From the NCBI GenBank assembly GCA_016415585.1, contig CP066552.1, positions 3,472,001 to 3,536,000 of the forward strand: DNA of 64,000 nucleotides, written 5' to 3'. The notes under the pieces are model-generated. The model was given only the letters and a program-made list of their open reading frames with translations. It did not search any database and was not told the DNA's origin. The position numbers and the translations under genes are program-made. Shown here piece by piece: positions 51,163-62,067 of the stretch (within the stretch, counting starts at the first letter, position 1; every line of letters starts with the position of its first letter). This stretch comes from Pectobacterium carotovorum (GTDB taxonomy: Bacteria > Pseudomonadota > Gammaproteobacteria > Enterobacterales > Enterobacteriaceae).

Positions 51163-52962
51163 TTATTTACTGTCTTTGCCGACGTGCAGAATTGCCAGAA
51201 ACGCTTCTTGCGGCAGTTCGACGTTGCCGACCTGCTTCATACGTTTCTTACCGTCTTTCTGTTTCTGCAACAGTTTCTTCTTACGGCTGACGTCGCCACC
51301 ATAACACTTGGCCAGTACGTTTTTACGCAATTGCTTAACCGTAGAGCGCGCAATAATGTGGTTACCAATAGCGGCCTGAATCGCGATATCAAACTGCTGA
51401 CGTGGAATCAGTTCTTTCATCTTTTCGACGAATTCACGGCCACGATATTGTGAATTATCACGGTGAGTAATCAGGGCCAGTGCATCAACACGCTCGTTGT
51501 TGATTAATACATCAACGCGCACCATGTCTGATGCCTGGAAACGCTTGAAGCCATAATCCAGCGAGGCATAACCACGAGACGTTGATTTCAGGCGATCGAA
51601 GAAATCGAGTACCACTTCGGCCATCGGGATTTCATACGTCAACGCAACCTGATTACCGTGGTACACCATGTTCGTCTGCACACCGCGCTTCTCAATACAA
51701 AGCGTAATTACGTTGCCCAAATATTCTTGAGGCATCAGCATGTGACATTCGGCGATCGGTTCGCGCAGTTCCTGAATATTGTTCAGCGGCGGCAGTTTAG
51801 ACGGGCTATCAACATAGATGGTTTCTTTAGCCGTCGTTTCTACTTCATACACTACCGTCGGTGCCGTGGTGATCAGCTCCAGATCGTACTCACGCTCCAG
51901 ACGTTCCTGAATGATCTCCATGTGCAGCAGACCCAGGAATCCACAGCGGAAACCAAAGCCCAGTGCGGTCGAGCTTTCTGGCTCATAGAACAGGGAGGCA
52001 TCATTGAGGCTCAGCTTGCCTAACGCATCGCGGAATGCTTCATAGTCGTCGGAGCTAATCGGGAACAGGCCCGCGTAGACCTGAGGTTTGACTTTCTTGA
52101 AGCCCGGTAACGCTTTTTCAGCCGGATGACGCGCCAGCGTCAGGGTATCTCCGACTGGAGCACCCAAAATATCTTTAATAGCGCACACCAACCAGCCTAC
52201 TTCGCCGCAGTTCAATACATCGCGGTCGATCTGCTTCGGTGTAAAAATCCCGAGACGGTCGGCGTTATAAACCTGACCCGTACTCATCACCTTAATTTTG
52301 TCGCCTTTGCGCATCGTGCCGTTTTTAATACGCACCAATGACACAACGCCAAGATAGTTATCAAACCAGGAATCGATAATCAGCGCCTGCAGCGGTTCAT
52401 CTGGGCTGCCTGCCGGCGGCGGGATATCACGCACTAAGCGATCCAGAACATCGGGCACGCCAATCCCCGTTTTTGCGGAGCAACGCACCGCATCGGTAGC
52501 ATCAATGCCGACGATATCTTCAATTTCCTGAGCAACACGATCCGGATCGGCAGCAGGCAGGTCGATCTTATTCAGAACCGGCACCACTTCCAGATTCATA
52601 TCCAGCGCGGTATAGCAGTTAGCCAGCGTTTGAGCTTCAACGCCCTGCCCAGCATCAACGACAAGCAGCGCACCTTCACAGGCGGCGAGCGAACGGGAAA
52701 CCTCATAAGAGAAGTCAACGTGCCCAGGCGTATCGATGAAGTTTAACTGGTAGGTTTGACCGTCCTGCGCTTTATAATCCAGCGTGACGCTTTGCGCTTT
52801 AATCGTTATTCCACGTTCACGTTCCAGATCCATGGAATCCAGAACCTGCGCAGCCATTTCACGCTCGGTTAAACCGCCGCAAATCTGGATAATACGGTCA
52901 GATAACGTCGATTTACCGTGGTCGATATGGGCAATAATGGAGAAATTTCGTATATGCTTCAT
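51163..52962 (-). CDS. lepA: Elongation factor 4 (LepA)
   Basis: 599 residues from the ATG at 52962 ([20 protein letters not shown]), the same length as E. coli LepA. An upstream in-frame ATG at 53061 would add 33 unlikely residues. GTPase motifs: [22 protein letters not shown]; then EF-G-like domains II, III and V and the LepA-specific C-terminal domain. It acts on ribosomes in initiation or back-translocation. Confidence 0.97.
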   Translation of the reverse strand: MKHIRNFSIIAHIDHGKSTLSDRIIQICGGLTEREMAAQVLDSMDLERERGITIKAQSVTLDYKAQDGQTYQLNFIDTPGHVDFSYEVSRSLAACEGALLVVDAGQGVEAQTLANCYTALDMNLEVVPVLNKIDLPAADPDRVAQEIEDIVGIDATDAVRCSAKTGIGVPDVLDRLVRDIPPPAGSPDEPLQALIIDSWFDNYLGVVSLVRIKNGTMRKGDKIKVMSTGQVYNADRLGIFTPKQIDRDVLNCGEVGWLVCAIKDILGAPVGDTLTLARHPAEKALPGFKKVKPQVYAGLFPISSDDYEAFRDALGKLSLNDASLFYEPESSTALGFGFRCGFLGLLHMEIIQERLEREYDLELITTAPTVVYEVETTAKETIYVDSPSKLPPLNNIQELREPIAECHMLMPQEYLGNVITLCIEKRGVQTNMVYHGNQVALTYEIPMAEVVLDFFDRLKSTSRGYASLDYGFKRFQASDMVRVDVLINNERVDALALITHRDNSQYRGREFVEKMKELIPRQQFDIAIQAAIGNHIIARSTVKQLRKNVLAKCYGGDVSRKKKLLQKQKDGKKRMKQVGNVELPQEAFLAILHVGKDSK

Positions 52963-53258
52963 TATAAAAATTTTTCTACCTTGATATTCCTGAAATTCTT
53001 GCCGATGGGCATGCGCATAGGTGAAAACAGCAGCGATGTTATTCCACCTGAATCGCAGCATTCTACATGCGAGAGGCGTGAAAACCTAGTCATGTCCGGT
53101 GCATTCCCCTTGATTATGACGGTTTTATTTGGAATAGCAGAACAACAAGAGGAAAGCAGGAAGTAAAGTGTCATTACGTGGCAAACATCGTGTCGAAAGA
53201 TAACAAACAAGTAAGCAATGTTTCCGCACCGCGCGCCGTTTACGCTCAGGTAAACAGG
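52963..53258. other. rseC-lepA intergenic region
   Basis: 296 bp without a gene. It probably holds a lepA promoter; no element can be assigned with confidence. Confidence 0.4.
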
Positions 53259-53711
53259 TCAATTTTGTAACAGAGTGCCCGGCAGTGCTATTTGCAGGAT
53301 AACGGGCTCATAACGCTTATTTTTACCCAACTGTTTAGCCCAGCGCTTCACGCCGATAAACGCCACGCCACCGCCCAGCAGTGCACCAATAACAGCGGCC
53401 AGATCGGTGCCGAATAACGTTTGGCAGATCGCCGCGCCGAGCAGTAGCCCAACCAGCGGAACGAAATAAACCAGAGCAGCGGAAAACAGCAGCCGCCCCT
53501 CAGAAATGCCCAACTCCACCTTTTGTCCCACTTCTAAAGGCCGATCGTAAGGAACATACAGCGTATTTTCGGCAGAGAGCCCAAGCTGACTTAATAAACC
53601 GGTTCCACACGACGAGCGGGATTTACAGGTGCCGCAGCCCGAACTTGGCTCACACCGCAGTTCTGCAATTCCATCCTGCCATGACACTACCGTTGCCCAC
53701 TCTTTAATCAC
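53259..53711 (-). CDS. rseC: SoxR-reducing system / sigma-E modulator RseC
   Basis: 150 residues. An N-terminal cysteine cluster (CEPSSGCGTCKSRSSCGTG, about 19-37) could bind an Fe-S centre. Two TM segments (about 73-90 and 97-118) follow. Last gene of rpoE-rseA-rseB-rseC; its start overlaps the rseB stop by 4 nt. E. coli RseC helps re-reduce SoxR. Confidence 0.95.
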   Translation of the reverse strand: MIKEWATVVSWQDGIAELRCEPSSGCGTCKSRSSCGTGLLSQLGLSAENTLYVPYDRPLEVGQKVELGISEGRLLFSAALVYFVPLVGLLLGAAICQTLFGTDLAAVIGALLGGGVAFIGVKRWAKQLGKNKRYEPVILQIALPGTLLQN

Positions 53712-54670
53712 GGTTGCGCCTTCAAAATAATACTGTCAGCCACGCGTTTAGCCGTAGAAGGAGGAATATCGCCGACAACGGTAATCTCTCGGTTGCCTTT
53801 CATGACAGTGTGAATAGAGCGTCTCCCCGTGAGCACAGATTGTTCCTCGCTCACGTCAGAAGACGGGCTAATGTTAATCGAAAAGCTGAATAAGCCATCG
53901 CTATACAGACGTGTTTCAATCGGGATGGACGAACCGGGCAATACCTTTTTGTTGTGCGACAGCTCTTTCATCCCAGCAGGTAGCCATTCCGGTACCCAGG
54001 TAAAATCACCTTTTTCCGCAGCAGGCGCGGGTAGCGCAGGAGGAAGTTTGATTCCTTCCAGCGGACGCATAACGCTCACCAGATCATCGTCAACAATCAA
54101 TGATGTCGTTAAGAATTGCTCCAACCGTTTGTCGCCATTGCGATCCTGTAAATCAATGCGCAGTGGAAGTTTCGAGTCCGCATCAATCCACACCGTATAG
54201 CTGTAGCGTGTGCCATCGCGTGAGATGATCCGAATGCCTGATGCCAGACGATCGGCAATGCGTACCCGTCCATCAGCGGGAACAAAATCATAATAGGGCG
54301 ATAGTTTCTGAAAATCAGCGAAGACCAGAGAAGGGAGAGAGTCAACGATATGATCGCTGGTGAGCGTAAACGGCTCAAAACCAGGATCGAAATAGCTGAT
54401 TTCATTACCACGCTGCACGATCTCGCGTCGCGGCCCGTCCATAAATAGCAACTGCGCTAAGGCACGGTTATTCACCACAGCATGGCGATACCGTACCGAC
54501 TCGAACCCTTGCAGAGTAATGTTAATAAAGGAAATTTCGTAATTCTGAGAGCGAATAGCGCCATTCATCTGTTGCAGCAGCGCGCCCGGCTCAACATTCT
54601 GAGCCGGGGTGAAAGTAGAATAAAACAGACTGCCAATCAGAAAACAGGCGGCGGACCAAACACGCTTCAT
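53708..54670 (-). CDS. rseB: Periplasmic sigma-E regulator RseB
   Basis: 320 residues with a signal peptide ending near FTPAQN. It has the MucB/RseB two-domain layout: a lipid-sensing LolA-like N-terminal domain, and a C-terminal domain (about 210-318) that contacts RseA. It protects RseA from DegS cleavage until lipopolysaccharide intermediates accumulate. Its start shares one base with the rseA stop. Confidence 0.97.
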   Translation of the reverse strand: MKRVWSAACFLIGSLFYSTFTPAQNVEPGALLQQMNGAIRSQNYEISFINITLQGFESVRYRHAVVNNRALAQLLFMDGPRREIVQRGNEISYFDPGFEPFTLTSDHIVDSLPSLVFADFQKLSPYYDFVPADGRVRIADRLASGIRIISRDGTRYSYTVWIDADSKLPLRIDLQDRNGDKRLEQFLTTSLIVDDDLVSVMRPLEGIKLPPALPAPAAEKGDFTWVPEWLPAGMKELSHNKKVLPGSSIPIETRLYSDGLFSFSINISPSSDVSEEQSVLTGRRSIHTVMKGNREITVVGDIPPSTAKRVADSIILKAQP

Positions 54671-55317
54671 TACCGGGGCTGTGTTCCTAATGATTGAGTA
54701 CCGGGAACCTGAATTGCCGCTTGTTGATCGTCCTGCGGCAGAGCGTGCTCGGCATGCAGCCGACGCTGTAATTCGTAGTCCTGCAAAATGGCGTTAAGGC
54801 GATTGCGCTGCATATCGGATTTTTGTTGACCGCTGTTAGGGGCAACATTTTCTGACGGCACGCCCAGACTCACTGGAGAGGCGGTGCCCATAGCAGGTAA
54901 GGTGCTGAACACGCCGGATTCCACAACATGTTCAGAAGCATTACCCTGCTGGTAATTTTGTACGCCGACAATCACCGCTAAAGATACGCAGGCTGCGACA
55001 CCGACTTGCGTCAGTTGGCTGCCCCACGGGCGGATTTTTTGCCAGAAAGGCATCTTCGTCCACTCAACAGGTTGTGGCTGAGATTCAGGCTGCGCTTGTG
55101 GAACCAGACGAACAGGTTCTTTTTCGATTGCAGCGGCAACACGAGAAGCGATGTCCAGATGAATCACGTTTTCACTCACATCACCACGCATTACATCACG
55201 AATCAGATGATAACTTTGCCAACTTTGCTGCAACGCGTCATCCCGTGACAGTGCGCCTAACAGTTCGGAATCTACTGCTTCGCCATCCATTAAAGCGGAA
55301 AGTTTCTCTTTCTGCAT
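54670..55317 (-). CDS. rseA: Anti-sigma-E factor RseA
   Basis: 215 residues. A cytoplasmic N-terminal anti-sigma domain (MQKEKLSALMDGEAVDSELL) is followed by one TM (about 100-117, LTQVGVAACVSLAVIVGV) and a periplasmic tail ending near GTQPR. It binds and inhibits RpoE until cleaved by DegS and RseP. It lies 59 bp downstream of rpoE. Confidence 0.97.
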   Translation of the reverse strand: MQKEKLSALMDGEAVDSELLGALSRDDALQQSWQSYHLIRDVMRGDVSENVIHLDIASRVAAAIEKEPVRLVPQAQPESQPQPVEWTKMPFWQKIRPWGSQLTQVGVAACVSLAVIVGVQNYQQGNASEHVVESGVFSTLPAMGTASPVSLGVPSENVAPNSGQQKSDMQRNRLNAILQDYELQRRLHAEHALPQDDQQAAIQVPGTQSLGTQPR

Positions 55318-55376
55318 ACCGACACCCTTACCTTGTCAAATCCATCATTAGTCATGCGGATAGCTGAAAACGCTCG

Positions 55377-55952
55377 CTAGCGCTGAATAAGCGGTTGTAC
55401 TTTATTATCAATCGCTTCCCGCGCCCGGAAAATACGAGAACGAACAGTGCCGACGGGACAATCCATAATAACGGCGATCTCTTCGTAGCTTAAACCGTCC
55501 AACTCACGCAGCGTAATCGCTAAACGCAAATCTTCCGGTAAAGACTCAATAGTTCGGAAAACGATGCTTCGTAATTCCTCTGACAACATTAAATTCTCAG
55601 GGTTCGATATTTCTTTCAGTGCGCCCACATTTTCATAGTTTTCCGCGTCATTAGCATCAATGTCGCTGGAAGGCGGGCGGCGTCCCTGAGCTACCAGATA
55701 ATTCTTGGCCGTATTCACTGCGATACGATACAGCCACGTATAAAACGCACTATCGCCGCGGAATGACTCTAACGCGCGATAGGCTTTAATAAACGATTCC
55801 TGTACCACGTCCGGCACATCCCCTTGGGGAACATACCGCGATACCAGGCTCGCTACCTTATGCTGATAACGAACGACCAACAAGTTAAACGATTTTTGAT
55901 CGCCTTTTTGGACTCGCTCGACCAGAACCTGATCTGCCAGTTGCTCGCTCAT
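55377..55952 (-). CDS. rpoE: RNA polymerase sigma-E factor
   Basis: 191 residues, identical in length to E. coli RpoE. Region 2 has YQHKVASLVSRYVPQGDVPD (partial) and FIKAYRALESFRGDSAFYTW; region 4 has LRELDGLSYEEIAVIMDCPVGTVRS-type helix-turn-helix (read in part). It directs envelope-stress transcription. An autoregulatory sigma-E promoter lies 91-118 bp upstream. Its ATG overlaps the stop of an upstream small ORF. Confidence 0.98.
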   Translation of the reverse strand: MSEQLADQVLVERVQKGDQKSFNLLVVRYQHKVASLVSRYVPQGDVPDVVQESFIKAYRALESFRGDSAFYTWLYRIAVNTAKNYLVAQGRRPPSSDIDANDAENYENVGALKEISNPENLMLSEELRSIVFRTIESLPEDLRLAITLRELDGLSYEEIAVIMDCPVGTVRSRIFRAREAIDNKVQPLIQR

Positions 55953-56206
55953 CCGAGGTAATCTCTACTCAAACCGTTCTCCACGCGTAAACGTAAAATA
56001 GTACTGCCAGCTATATAAGTCATATTTAGAGCAAGCTCCTCATTAGAACCAAGACATCCAATAAAGTTCCGGGTCATCATTTTTCTTTTGCTTAGCGCCG
56101 TTACTCGTCTTTGCGATGCGTACCTATGACGCATTCTCTTCATCTGAGGCTCTACGCTCTTCCGGGGATGATACGATAAATCCGGGGTCTTCGCACGATT
56201 CAGCAT
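55949..56206 (-). CDS. Possible rpoE leader ORF (RseD-like)
   Basis: An 85-codon frame whose TGA overlaps the rpoE ATG (ATGA). In E. coli a small leader ORF (rseD) is translationally coupled to rpoE, and this overlap suggests an equivalent. The full length is doubtful because the sigma-E promoter (56043-56070) lies inside it. Transcripts from that promoter could only carry the last 24 codons (from MTYIAGSTILRLRVENG). I see no similarity to any known domain. Confidence 0.4.
   Translation of the reverse strand: MLNRAKTPDLSYHPRKSVEPQMKRMRHRYASQRRVTALSKRKMMTRNFIGCLGSNEELALNMTYIAGSTILRLRVENGLSRDYLG
56043..56070 (-). promoter_or_regulatory. Autoregulatory sigma-E promoter of rpoE
   Basis: On the minus strand GGAACTT (-35), a 16-bp spacer and TCTAA (-10). 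These are the same hexamers and spacing as I recall for the E. coli rpoE autoregulatory promoter. Confidence 0.85.
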
Positions 56207-56319
56207 GCCCCTTCCTTCGCTTATTTATAGCGTAGAGATGGGGATAAAAACCAATACAGCAATCAGCCGTTGGGTGCTACCATCGGATTTCCTCTTCTTT
56301 TTGCATCCACGACACGACC

Positions 56320-57921
56320 ATGCAAACGACCACTGAATACGTCTGTGATGTTTTAATCATTGGCAGCGGTGCTGCCGGGCTTTCACTGGCGCTGCGTCTG
56401 GCTTCACAAGCCAACGTGACGGTATTAAGCAAAGGCCCGCTCAACGAAGGCGCGACGTTTTATGCTCAAGGTGGCATCGCCGCGGTTTTCGATGAAACCG
56501 ACACGATTGACTCCCATATCGAAGATACCCTGATCGCCGGCGATGGCCTGTGTGAACGGGAAGCCGTTGAGTTTATCGCCAGCAATGCCAAACACTGCGT
56601 GCAATGGCTTATCGAACAAGGCGTGCTGTTCGATACCGAAACCAGCACCAGCGGCGAAGAACGTTACCATCTCACGCGCGAAGGCGGGCACAGCCATCGT
56701 CGAATTCTGCACGCGGCGGATGCAACCGGAAAAGAAGTGGAAAACACGCTGGTGCAGAAAGCGCTATCTCATCCGAATATTCGGATTATGGAGCGCTGCA
56801 ACGCCGTCGATTTGATTACCTCGAATAAGCTGGGTTTACCCGGCACACGCCGCATTGTCGGTGCTTACATATGGAACCGTGAACGGGAGCGCGTAGAATC
56901 CTGCCGAGCGAAAACGGTTGTTTTAGCGACCGGTGGCGCATCCAAAGTTTATCAATACACCACGAATCCCGATATTTCCTCTGGTGATGGCATCGCCATG
57001 GCCTGGCGCGCGGGTTGCCGCGTGGCAAATCTGGAGTTCAATCAGTTTCACCCGACCTGCCTGTTCCACCCGCAGGCGCGAAACTTCCTGCTAACGGAAG
57101 CGCTGCGCGGTGAAGGCGCATACCTTAAACGTCCTGACGGCACACGCTTTATGCCCGATTTCGATGCCAGAGGCGAATTGGCCCCGCGTGACGTGGTCGC
57201 TCGTGCGATTGACCATGAGATGAAACGGCTTGGCGCAGACTGCATGTATCTGGATATCAGCCACAAGCCCGAAGCATTCATCAAACAGCACTTCCCCACT
57301 ATCGATGAAAAGCTACAGTCTCTCGGCATCGATCTGACGCGTGAGCCGATACCGATCGTACCCGCGGCACACTACACGTGCGGCGGCGTGCTGGTCGATC
57401 AGCATGGTCGTACCGATCTTGACGGCCTGTATGCGATTGGCGAAGTCAGCTATACCGGTTTGCATGGCGCAAACCGCATGGCATCCAACTCATTACTCGA
57501 GTGTCTGGTTTACGGCTGGTCAGCCGCTGAGGATATTTTGCAACGTTTACCGCAAATCAAAGCGGTGAAAAAGCTACCAGATTGGGATGAAAGCCAGGTC
57601 GATAACTCAGATGAACAAGTGGTGATTCAGCATAACTGGCACGAGCTGCGCCTGTTTATGTGGGATTACGTTGGGATCGTGCGGACGACTAAGCGACTGG
57701 AGCGGGCACAACGCCGCATCCAACTGCTTCAGCAGGAAATCAATGAATACTACTCCCACTTCCGTATTTCCAACAATTTGCTGGAACTGCGTAATCTGGT
57801 GCAGGTTGCCGAACTCATCGTCCGCTGCGCATTGGAAAGAAAAGAAAGCCGCGGGCTGCATTACACTCTGGACTACCCAGAACAGTTCGACGCCCCAACA
57901 CCAACCATTCTGGTGCCGTAG
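56320..57921 (+). CDS. nadB: L-aspartate oxidase
   Basis: 533 residues. First enzyme of NAD synthesis, oxidising aspartate to iminoaspartate with FAD. An N-terminal FAD-binding [14 protein letters not shown] (about 15-28) is followed by [25 protein letters not shown], the HYTCGGV active-site region and a C-terminal helical domain. Divergent from rpoE, as in E. coli. No NadR palindrome was seen in the 113-bp spacer. Confidence 0.98.
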   Translation: MQTTTEYVCDVLIIGSGAAGLSLALRLASQANVTVLSKGPLNEGATFYAQGGIAAVFDETDTIDSHIEDTLIAGDGLCEREAVEFIASNAKHCVQWLIEQGVLFDTETSTSGEERYHLTREGGHSHRRILHAADATGKEVENTLVQKALSHPNIRIMERCNAVDLITSNKLGLPGTRRIVGAYIWNRERERVESCRAKTVVLATGGASKVYQYTTNPDISSGDGIAMAWRAGCRVANLEFNQFHPTCLFHPQARNFLLTEALRGEGAYLKRPDGTRFMPDFDARGELAPRDVVARAIDHEMKRLGADCMYLDISHKPEAFIKQHFPTIDEKLQSLGIDLTREPIPIVPAAHYTCGGVLVDQHGRTDLDGLYAIGEVSYTGLHGANRMASNSLLECLVYGWSAAEDILQRLPQIKAVKKLPDWDESQVDNSDEQVVIQHNWHELRLFMWDYVGIVRTTKRLERAQRRIQLLQQEINEYYSHFRISNNLLELRNLVQVAELIVRCALERKESRGLHYTLDYPEQFDAPTPTILVP

Positions 57922-57977
57922 TTCATAAAAAATAGTTCATTTAGCAAAGGCAGGCGCAGCAACAAGGCGTCTGCCAT

Positions 57978-58724
57978 CTACATAAAGAGATAAAAATCTT
58001 TTGTCAGCTGCTGGAAATCCGTCGAATAACACCTTTCTGCATCACGAATTACCAATGAGGAATTCACACATTCTCTTTCCTGACGAGACAGCGCCAGCAA
58101 AACGCGATGTGCAGGTTTCTCTTCCTGTTCCGATACGCGAAGCTGCTGGTGAACATACCAATTGTGCTGCTGCGCCAGCGGAATAAAATGCTCAGCAACC
58201 TGAACCGGCAGCACCACGCTGAAAAGACCTTCAGGCATCAGCAGTTGATGAGCACAGCGTAACAGCGCTTCATGGGTTAACAGGGTGGTATAGCGAGCCT
58301 GATCGCGCTGAGCCGAGCCGCATGCGATCCCCGGCGGGAAGTAAGGCGGGTTACTGATAATCAACGAATAGTCGGCGGCTCGCGTCTCAGCAAAACCGAC
58401 GATATCTTCCGCATACACCGTGATTCTGTCAGCCCATGGTGAAGCAGCTACATTTTCTTTCGCCTGTTGACTCGCGACGCTATCCAGCTCGACGGCATCA
58501 ATCTGAACATGCGATTCAGAACGTTGCGCTAGCATCAACGCGAGAAGACCGGAACCGCTACCGATATCCAAAATTCGCGCACCTGAGGACACCGGTGTCC
58601 AGGCTCCCAGCAAAATGCCGTCGGTCCCCACCTTCATGGCACAACGATCGTGCGCCACAAAGAATTGCTTGAAGGTAAAACCATCCCGACGCAATGTCAG
58701 TTTATTATCAGCCTGATGACTCAT
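57978..58724 (-). CDS. trmN6: tRNA1(Val) (adenine(37)-N6)-methyltransferase
   Basis: 248 residues. Class I SAM-dependent methyltransferase: GIL-LGAW, motif [19 protein letters not shown], and the amino-methylase motif NPPYFPPG. It modifies A37 of tRNA-Val(cmo5UAC) (E. coli YfiC). It is divergent from srmB, with nadB convergent. Confidence 0.96.
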   Translation of the reverse strand: MSHQADNKLTLRRDGFTFKQFFVAHDRCAMKVGTDGILLGAWTPVSSGARILDIGSGSGLLALMLAQRSESHVQIDAVELDSVASQQAKENVAASPWADRITVYAEDIVGFAETRAADYSLIISNPPYFPPGIACGSAQRDQARYTTLLTHEALLRCAHQLLMPEGLFSVVLPVQVAEHFIPLAQQHNWYVHQQLRVSEQEEKPAHRVLLALSRQERECVNSSLVIRDAERCYSTDFQQLTKDFYLFM

Positions 58725-58858
58725 GAAAATAAGATTCCAAACGCAAACCGCAGTAGCATAGGTGAAACATCAATGCAGGAAAAGTGCCGATGTCTGCTTA
58801 AACAGGTGAAGAAACCGGCCAATCCGTCTATAATCGGCGCCCCAAATAGAGGTAGACC

Positions 58859-60184
58859 ATGACTGTAACCAATTTTTCCGAGCTCGATCTTGATGAAAGC
58901 CTGTTAGACGCCCTGCGTGACATGGGCTACGAGCGCCCGACCGTGATTCAGGCAGAGGCGATCCCTCCGGCGATGGAAGGCCGCGACGTCTTAGGCTCCG
59001 CGCCAACAGGTACAGGTAAAACCGCCGCCTATCTGCTGCCGGTTTTGCAGCATCTTATCGATTTCCCTCGTAAAAAATCGGGTCCACCTCGTATTCTGAT
59101 CCTCACGCCAACCCGTGAACTCGCCATGCAGGTCGCCGATCAGGCACGAGCGTTTGCTGCACATACGCACCTGGATATCGCCACGATCACTGGCGGCGTG
59201 GCCTACATGAACCACGCAGAAGTCTTCAGTGAAAATCAGGATATCGTCGTCGCGACGACGGGCCGTCTGCTGCAATACATTAAAGAAGAAAACTTCGATT
59301 GCCGCGCGGTAGAAACGCTAATTCTGGATGAAGCGGACAGAATGCTGGATATGGGCTTCGCTCAGGATATTGAACACATCGCCGGAGAAACCCGCTGGCG
59401 CAAGCAAACGCTGCTGTTTTCTGCGACGCTGGAAGGGGACGCGATCAAAGATTTCGCCGAGCGCCTGCTCAATGAACCTGTTGAAATCGAATCCGACCCA
59501 TCGCGTCGGGAACGTAAAAAAATTCTGCAATGGTATTACCGCGCCGACGATCTCAAACACAAAACGGCGCTGCTCTGCCACCAGTTAAAACAGCCTGACG
59601 TAACGCGTTCTATCGTCTTTGTACGCAAGCGTGAGCGTGTGCATGAGCTGGTTGCTTGGCTGCGTGAAGCGGGCATTAACTCCTGCTATCTCGAAGGCGA
59701 AATGGTGCAAGCCAAACGTAATGAGGCGATCAAACGTCTCAGTGACGGGCGTGTCAACGTGCTGGTAGCAACGGATATCGCAGCGCGTGGTATTGATATT
59801 AACGATGTCAGCCACGTATTTAACTTCGATTTGCCGCGCACCTCGGACACCTATCTTCACCGTATCGGCCGTACCGGTCGCGCCGGTCGTAAAGGCTGTG
59901 CCATCTCTTTTGTCGAAGCACACGACCATCTGCTGCTGGGAAAAATTAGTCGCTACTTGAATGAACCGCTAAAACCGCGCGTCATTGAAGAACTCCGCCC
60001 AGAGACAAAAGCACCAAGCGCCAAAACGACGGGGAAACCGTCGAAAAAAGTACTGGCTAAGCGACAAGAGAAAAAAGAGAAGGAAAAAGAAAAGGTTAAG
60101 GTAAAAGTTCGCCAGCGCGATGCTAAAAATGTGGGTAAGCGTCGTCAACCAACGCAGAAAACCGACAAACCCTCTGCCGAATAA
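58859..60184 (+). CDS. srmB: DEAD-box RNA helicase SrmB
   Basis: 441 residues. Q motif FSELDLDESLLDALRDMGYERPTVIQ-type (partial), Walker A APTGTGKT, DEAD as LDEADRMLD, SAT as FSATLEG, and HRIGRTGRAGR at motif VI. A basic C-terminal tail (about 380-441, Lys/Glu/Arg repeats) binds rRNA. It assists early 50S assembly. Confidence 0.97.
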   Translation: MTVTNFSELDLDESLLDALRDMGYERPTVIQAEAIPPAMEGRDVLGSAPTGTGKTAAYLLPVLQHLIDFPRKKSGPPRILILTPTRELAMQVADQARAFAAHTHLDIATITGGVAYMNHAEVFSENQDIVVATTGRLLQYIKEENFDCRAVETLILDEADRMLDMGFAQDIEHIAGETRWRKQTLLFSATLEGDAIKDFAERLLNEPVEIESDPSRRERKKILQWYYRADDLKHKTALLCHQLKQPDVTRSIVFVRKRERVHELVAWLREAGINSCYLEGEMVQAKRNEAIKRLSDGRVNVLVATDIAARGIDINDVSHVFNFDLPRTSDTYLHRIGRTGRAGRKGCAISFVEAHDHLLLGKISRYLNEPLKPRVIEELRPETKAPSAKTTGKPSKKVLAKRQEKKEKEKEKVKVKVRQRDAKNVGKRRQPTQKTDKPSAE

Positions 60185-60207
60185 AATTTATATAAAATAG
60201 ATATATA

Positions 60208-60235
60208 AAAAAGGGAGCCTCAGCTCCCTTTTTGT
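60208..60235. terminator. Bidirectional terminator between srmB and grcA
   Basis: AAGGGAGC, loop CTCA, GCTCCCTTTTTG with an A-run on the other side. It serves the convergent srmB and grcA genes. Confidence 0.93.
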
Positions 60236-60246
60236 TAAGGCTTGAA

Positions 60247-60630
60247 TTACAGGCTTGCGGTAAAAGTACGAGCGATAACGTCGCGCTGCTGTTCTGGCGT
60301 CAGTGAGTTGAAACGCACAGCGTAGCCAGATACGCGAATGGTCAACTGCGGATAATTTTCCGGATGCTTAACCGCATCTTCCAGCGTCTCACGGCGCAGA
60401 ACGTTTACGTTCAGGTGTTGACCACCTTCCACACGCACTTCAGGTTTGATTTCCAGCGGGATTTCACGATACTCGATCTGACCCAGATCGCTCACCGGAA
60501 CGATTTGATCTTCGCTATAACCCGATTTAGCACACACGCAACGCGCCTGTGATTTTTCTTCATCCAGCAACCAGAAAGAATTGATCAGCGCGCTGTCGTT
60601 AGCCTTGGTGATTTGAATACCAGTAACCAT
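60247..60630 (-). CDS. grcA: Autonomous glycyl radical cofactor
   Basis: 127 residues. The C-terminal part resembles the pyruvate formate-lyase C-terminus, with the radical glycine at Gly102 in [14 protein letters not shown]. It restores activity to oxygen-cleaved PflB under microaerobic or acid conditions. Two FNR-type boxes lie upstream in the same spacing as E. coli yfiD. Confidence 0.98.
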   Translation of the reverse strand: MVTGIQITKANDSALINSFWLLDEEKSQARCVCAKSGYSEDQIVPVSDLGQIEYREIPLEIKPEVRVEGGQHLNVNVLRRETLEDAVKHPENYPQLTIRVSGYAVRFNSLTPEQQRDVIARTFTASL

Positions 60631-60779
60631 AATTGCCTCCGTAAAACGGCGTGTTATTGTCTTAGTTAAAAACTAACTGAGTAAAAATCGCTATCAGCAA
60701 AAAACTGCTAAATTTCGTAACGATCGTATAAAACCGTTTGTATCTGCCTCTTATATACCAGCCTGATAACCAGACATCC

Positions 60780-60793
60780 TTGACTTAAATCAA
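60780..60793. promoter_or_regulatory. FNR box, promoter-proximal, of grcA
   Basis: TTGACTTAAATCAA against TTGAT-N4-ATCAA (one mismatch). By analogy with E. coli yfiD this is the activating -40.5 site. Confidence 0.85.
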
Positions 60794-60832
60794 TTTTAAA
60801 AGCCCACAATTTGGCGGCCCGATGGCAATATA

Positions 60833-60846
60833 TTGTTTTATATCAA
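60833..60846. promoter_or_regulatory. FNR box, distal, of grcA
   Basis: TTGTTTTATATCAA (one mismatch), centred exactly 53 bp from the proximal box, equal to the -40.5/-93.5 spacing known for E. coli yfiD. Confidence 0.75.
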
Positions 60847-61003
60847 TTTTACCAACACACCGAATTACAAATATTTTTGTAAATTTTCAATTTTTTTTCA
60901 AAAAAAGGGCCTTTCATCCCGACAACAGCGGTTACGGTTTTACCTCGGGACGATAGATCGGTAAGCTACCGACAACACCATTCAACCTGTAAAAAAAGAG
61001 TGC

Positions 61004-61693
61004 ATGATGGCGACCTCTCTCACCTGGCATGACGTGCTGGCACAAGAAAAGCAGCAGCCTTACTTCATTAACACCCTTGAATTCGTTGGGAAAGAACGTG
61101 CAGCGGGTAAAACTATCTATCCCCCGCAGAAGGATGTTTTCAACGCGTTCCGCTTTACTGAACTGCATCAGGTCAAAGTCATCATTCTCGGACAAGATCC
61201 CTATCACGGCCCGAATCAGGCGCACGGGCTGTCATTTTCTGTACGTCCGGGCGTACCCGCTCCGCCTTCTCTGGGTAATATTTATAAAGAATTGGCGAGC
61301 GACATCCCTGGATTTGAAATTCCACGACACGGTTTTCTGCAAAGCTGGGCAGAGCAAGGCGTTTTACTGCTCAACACGGTATTAACCGTTGAAGCTGGAC
61401 AAGCGCACTCGCATGCTAATTTGGGCTGGGAAACGTTTACTGACCGCGTCATCGTGGCATTGAATGAACAACGGGAAGGTCTGGTCTTTCTTCTGTGGGG
61501 CTCTCATGCACAGAAAAAAGGCAACATCATTGACCAGCAGCGCCACCATATTCTGAAATCGCCGCACCCTTCCCCACTGTCTGCACACCGTGGTTTCTTG
61601 GGCTGTAAGCATTTTTCTCAGGCTAATCAGCTTTTGGAACAGCAAGGGCTGTCGCCAATAGACTGGACGCCAAGGCTCCCGGAAGAGGCTTAA
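61004..61693 (+). CDS. ung: Uracil-DNA glycosylase
   Basis: 229 residues, family 1. Catalytic water-activating Asp65 in [20 protein letters not shown] (20 residues shown), the LLNTVLTVE segment, and [11 protein letters not shown] near residue 187. It excises uracil from DNA. It is divergent from grcA. The tRNA genes and gltX that follow are not its E. coli neighbours. Confidence 0.98.
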   Translation: MMATSLTWHDVLAQEKQQPYFINTLEFVGKERAAGKTIYPPQKDVFNAFRFTELHQVKVIILGQDPYHGPNQAHGLSFSVRPGVPAPPSLGNIYKELASDIPGFEIPRHGFLQSWAEQGVLLLNTVLTVEAGQAHSHANLGWETFTDRVIVALNEQREGLVFLLWGSHAQKKGNIIDQQRHHILKSPHPSPLSAHRGFLGCKHFSQANQLLEQQGLSPIDWTPRLPEEA

Positions 61694-61868
61694 GCGATAA
61701 CGGGTTGGTTGTCTTCAAAAAACGAAGGCGGCCAACTGTCGTTTACAAAGAATCGTTTACAAGGGATGGTTTACAAAAAATCGCTCACTAACGTATTGAG
61801 CAAATAAAAAACGTTGATTGAATGCAGATATATCGAAAAAGGGATAAATAAGAATGAATTTGATGATT

Positions 61869-61944
<76 letters not shown>

Positions 61945-61991
61945 ACAGCGTGTGGAATGTTCGTGATAATCAACCAAACAGAGGGAGTGTT

Positions 61992-62067
<76 letters not shown>

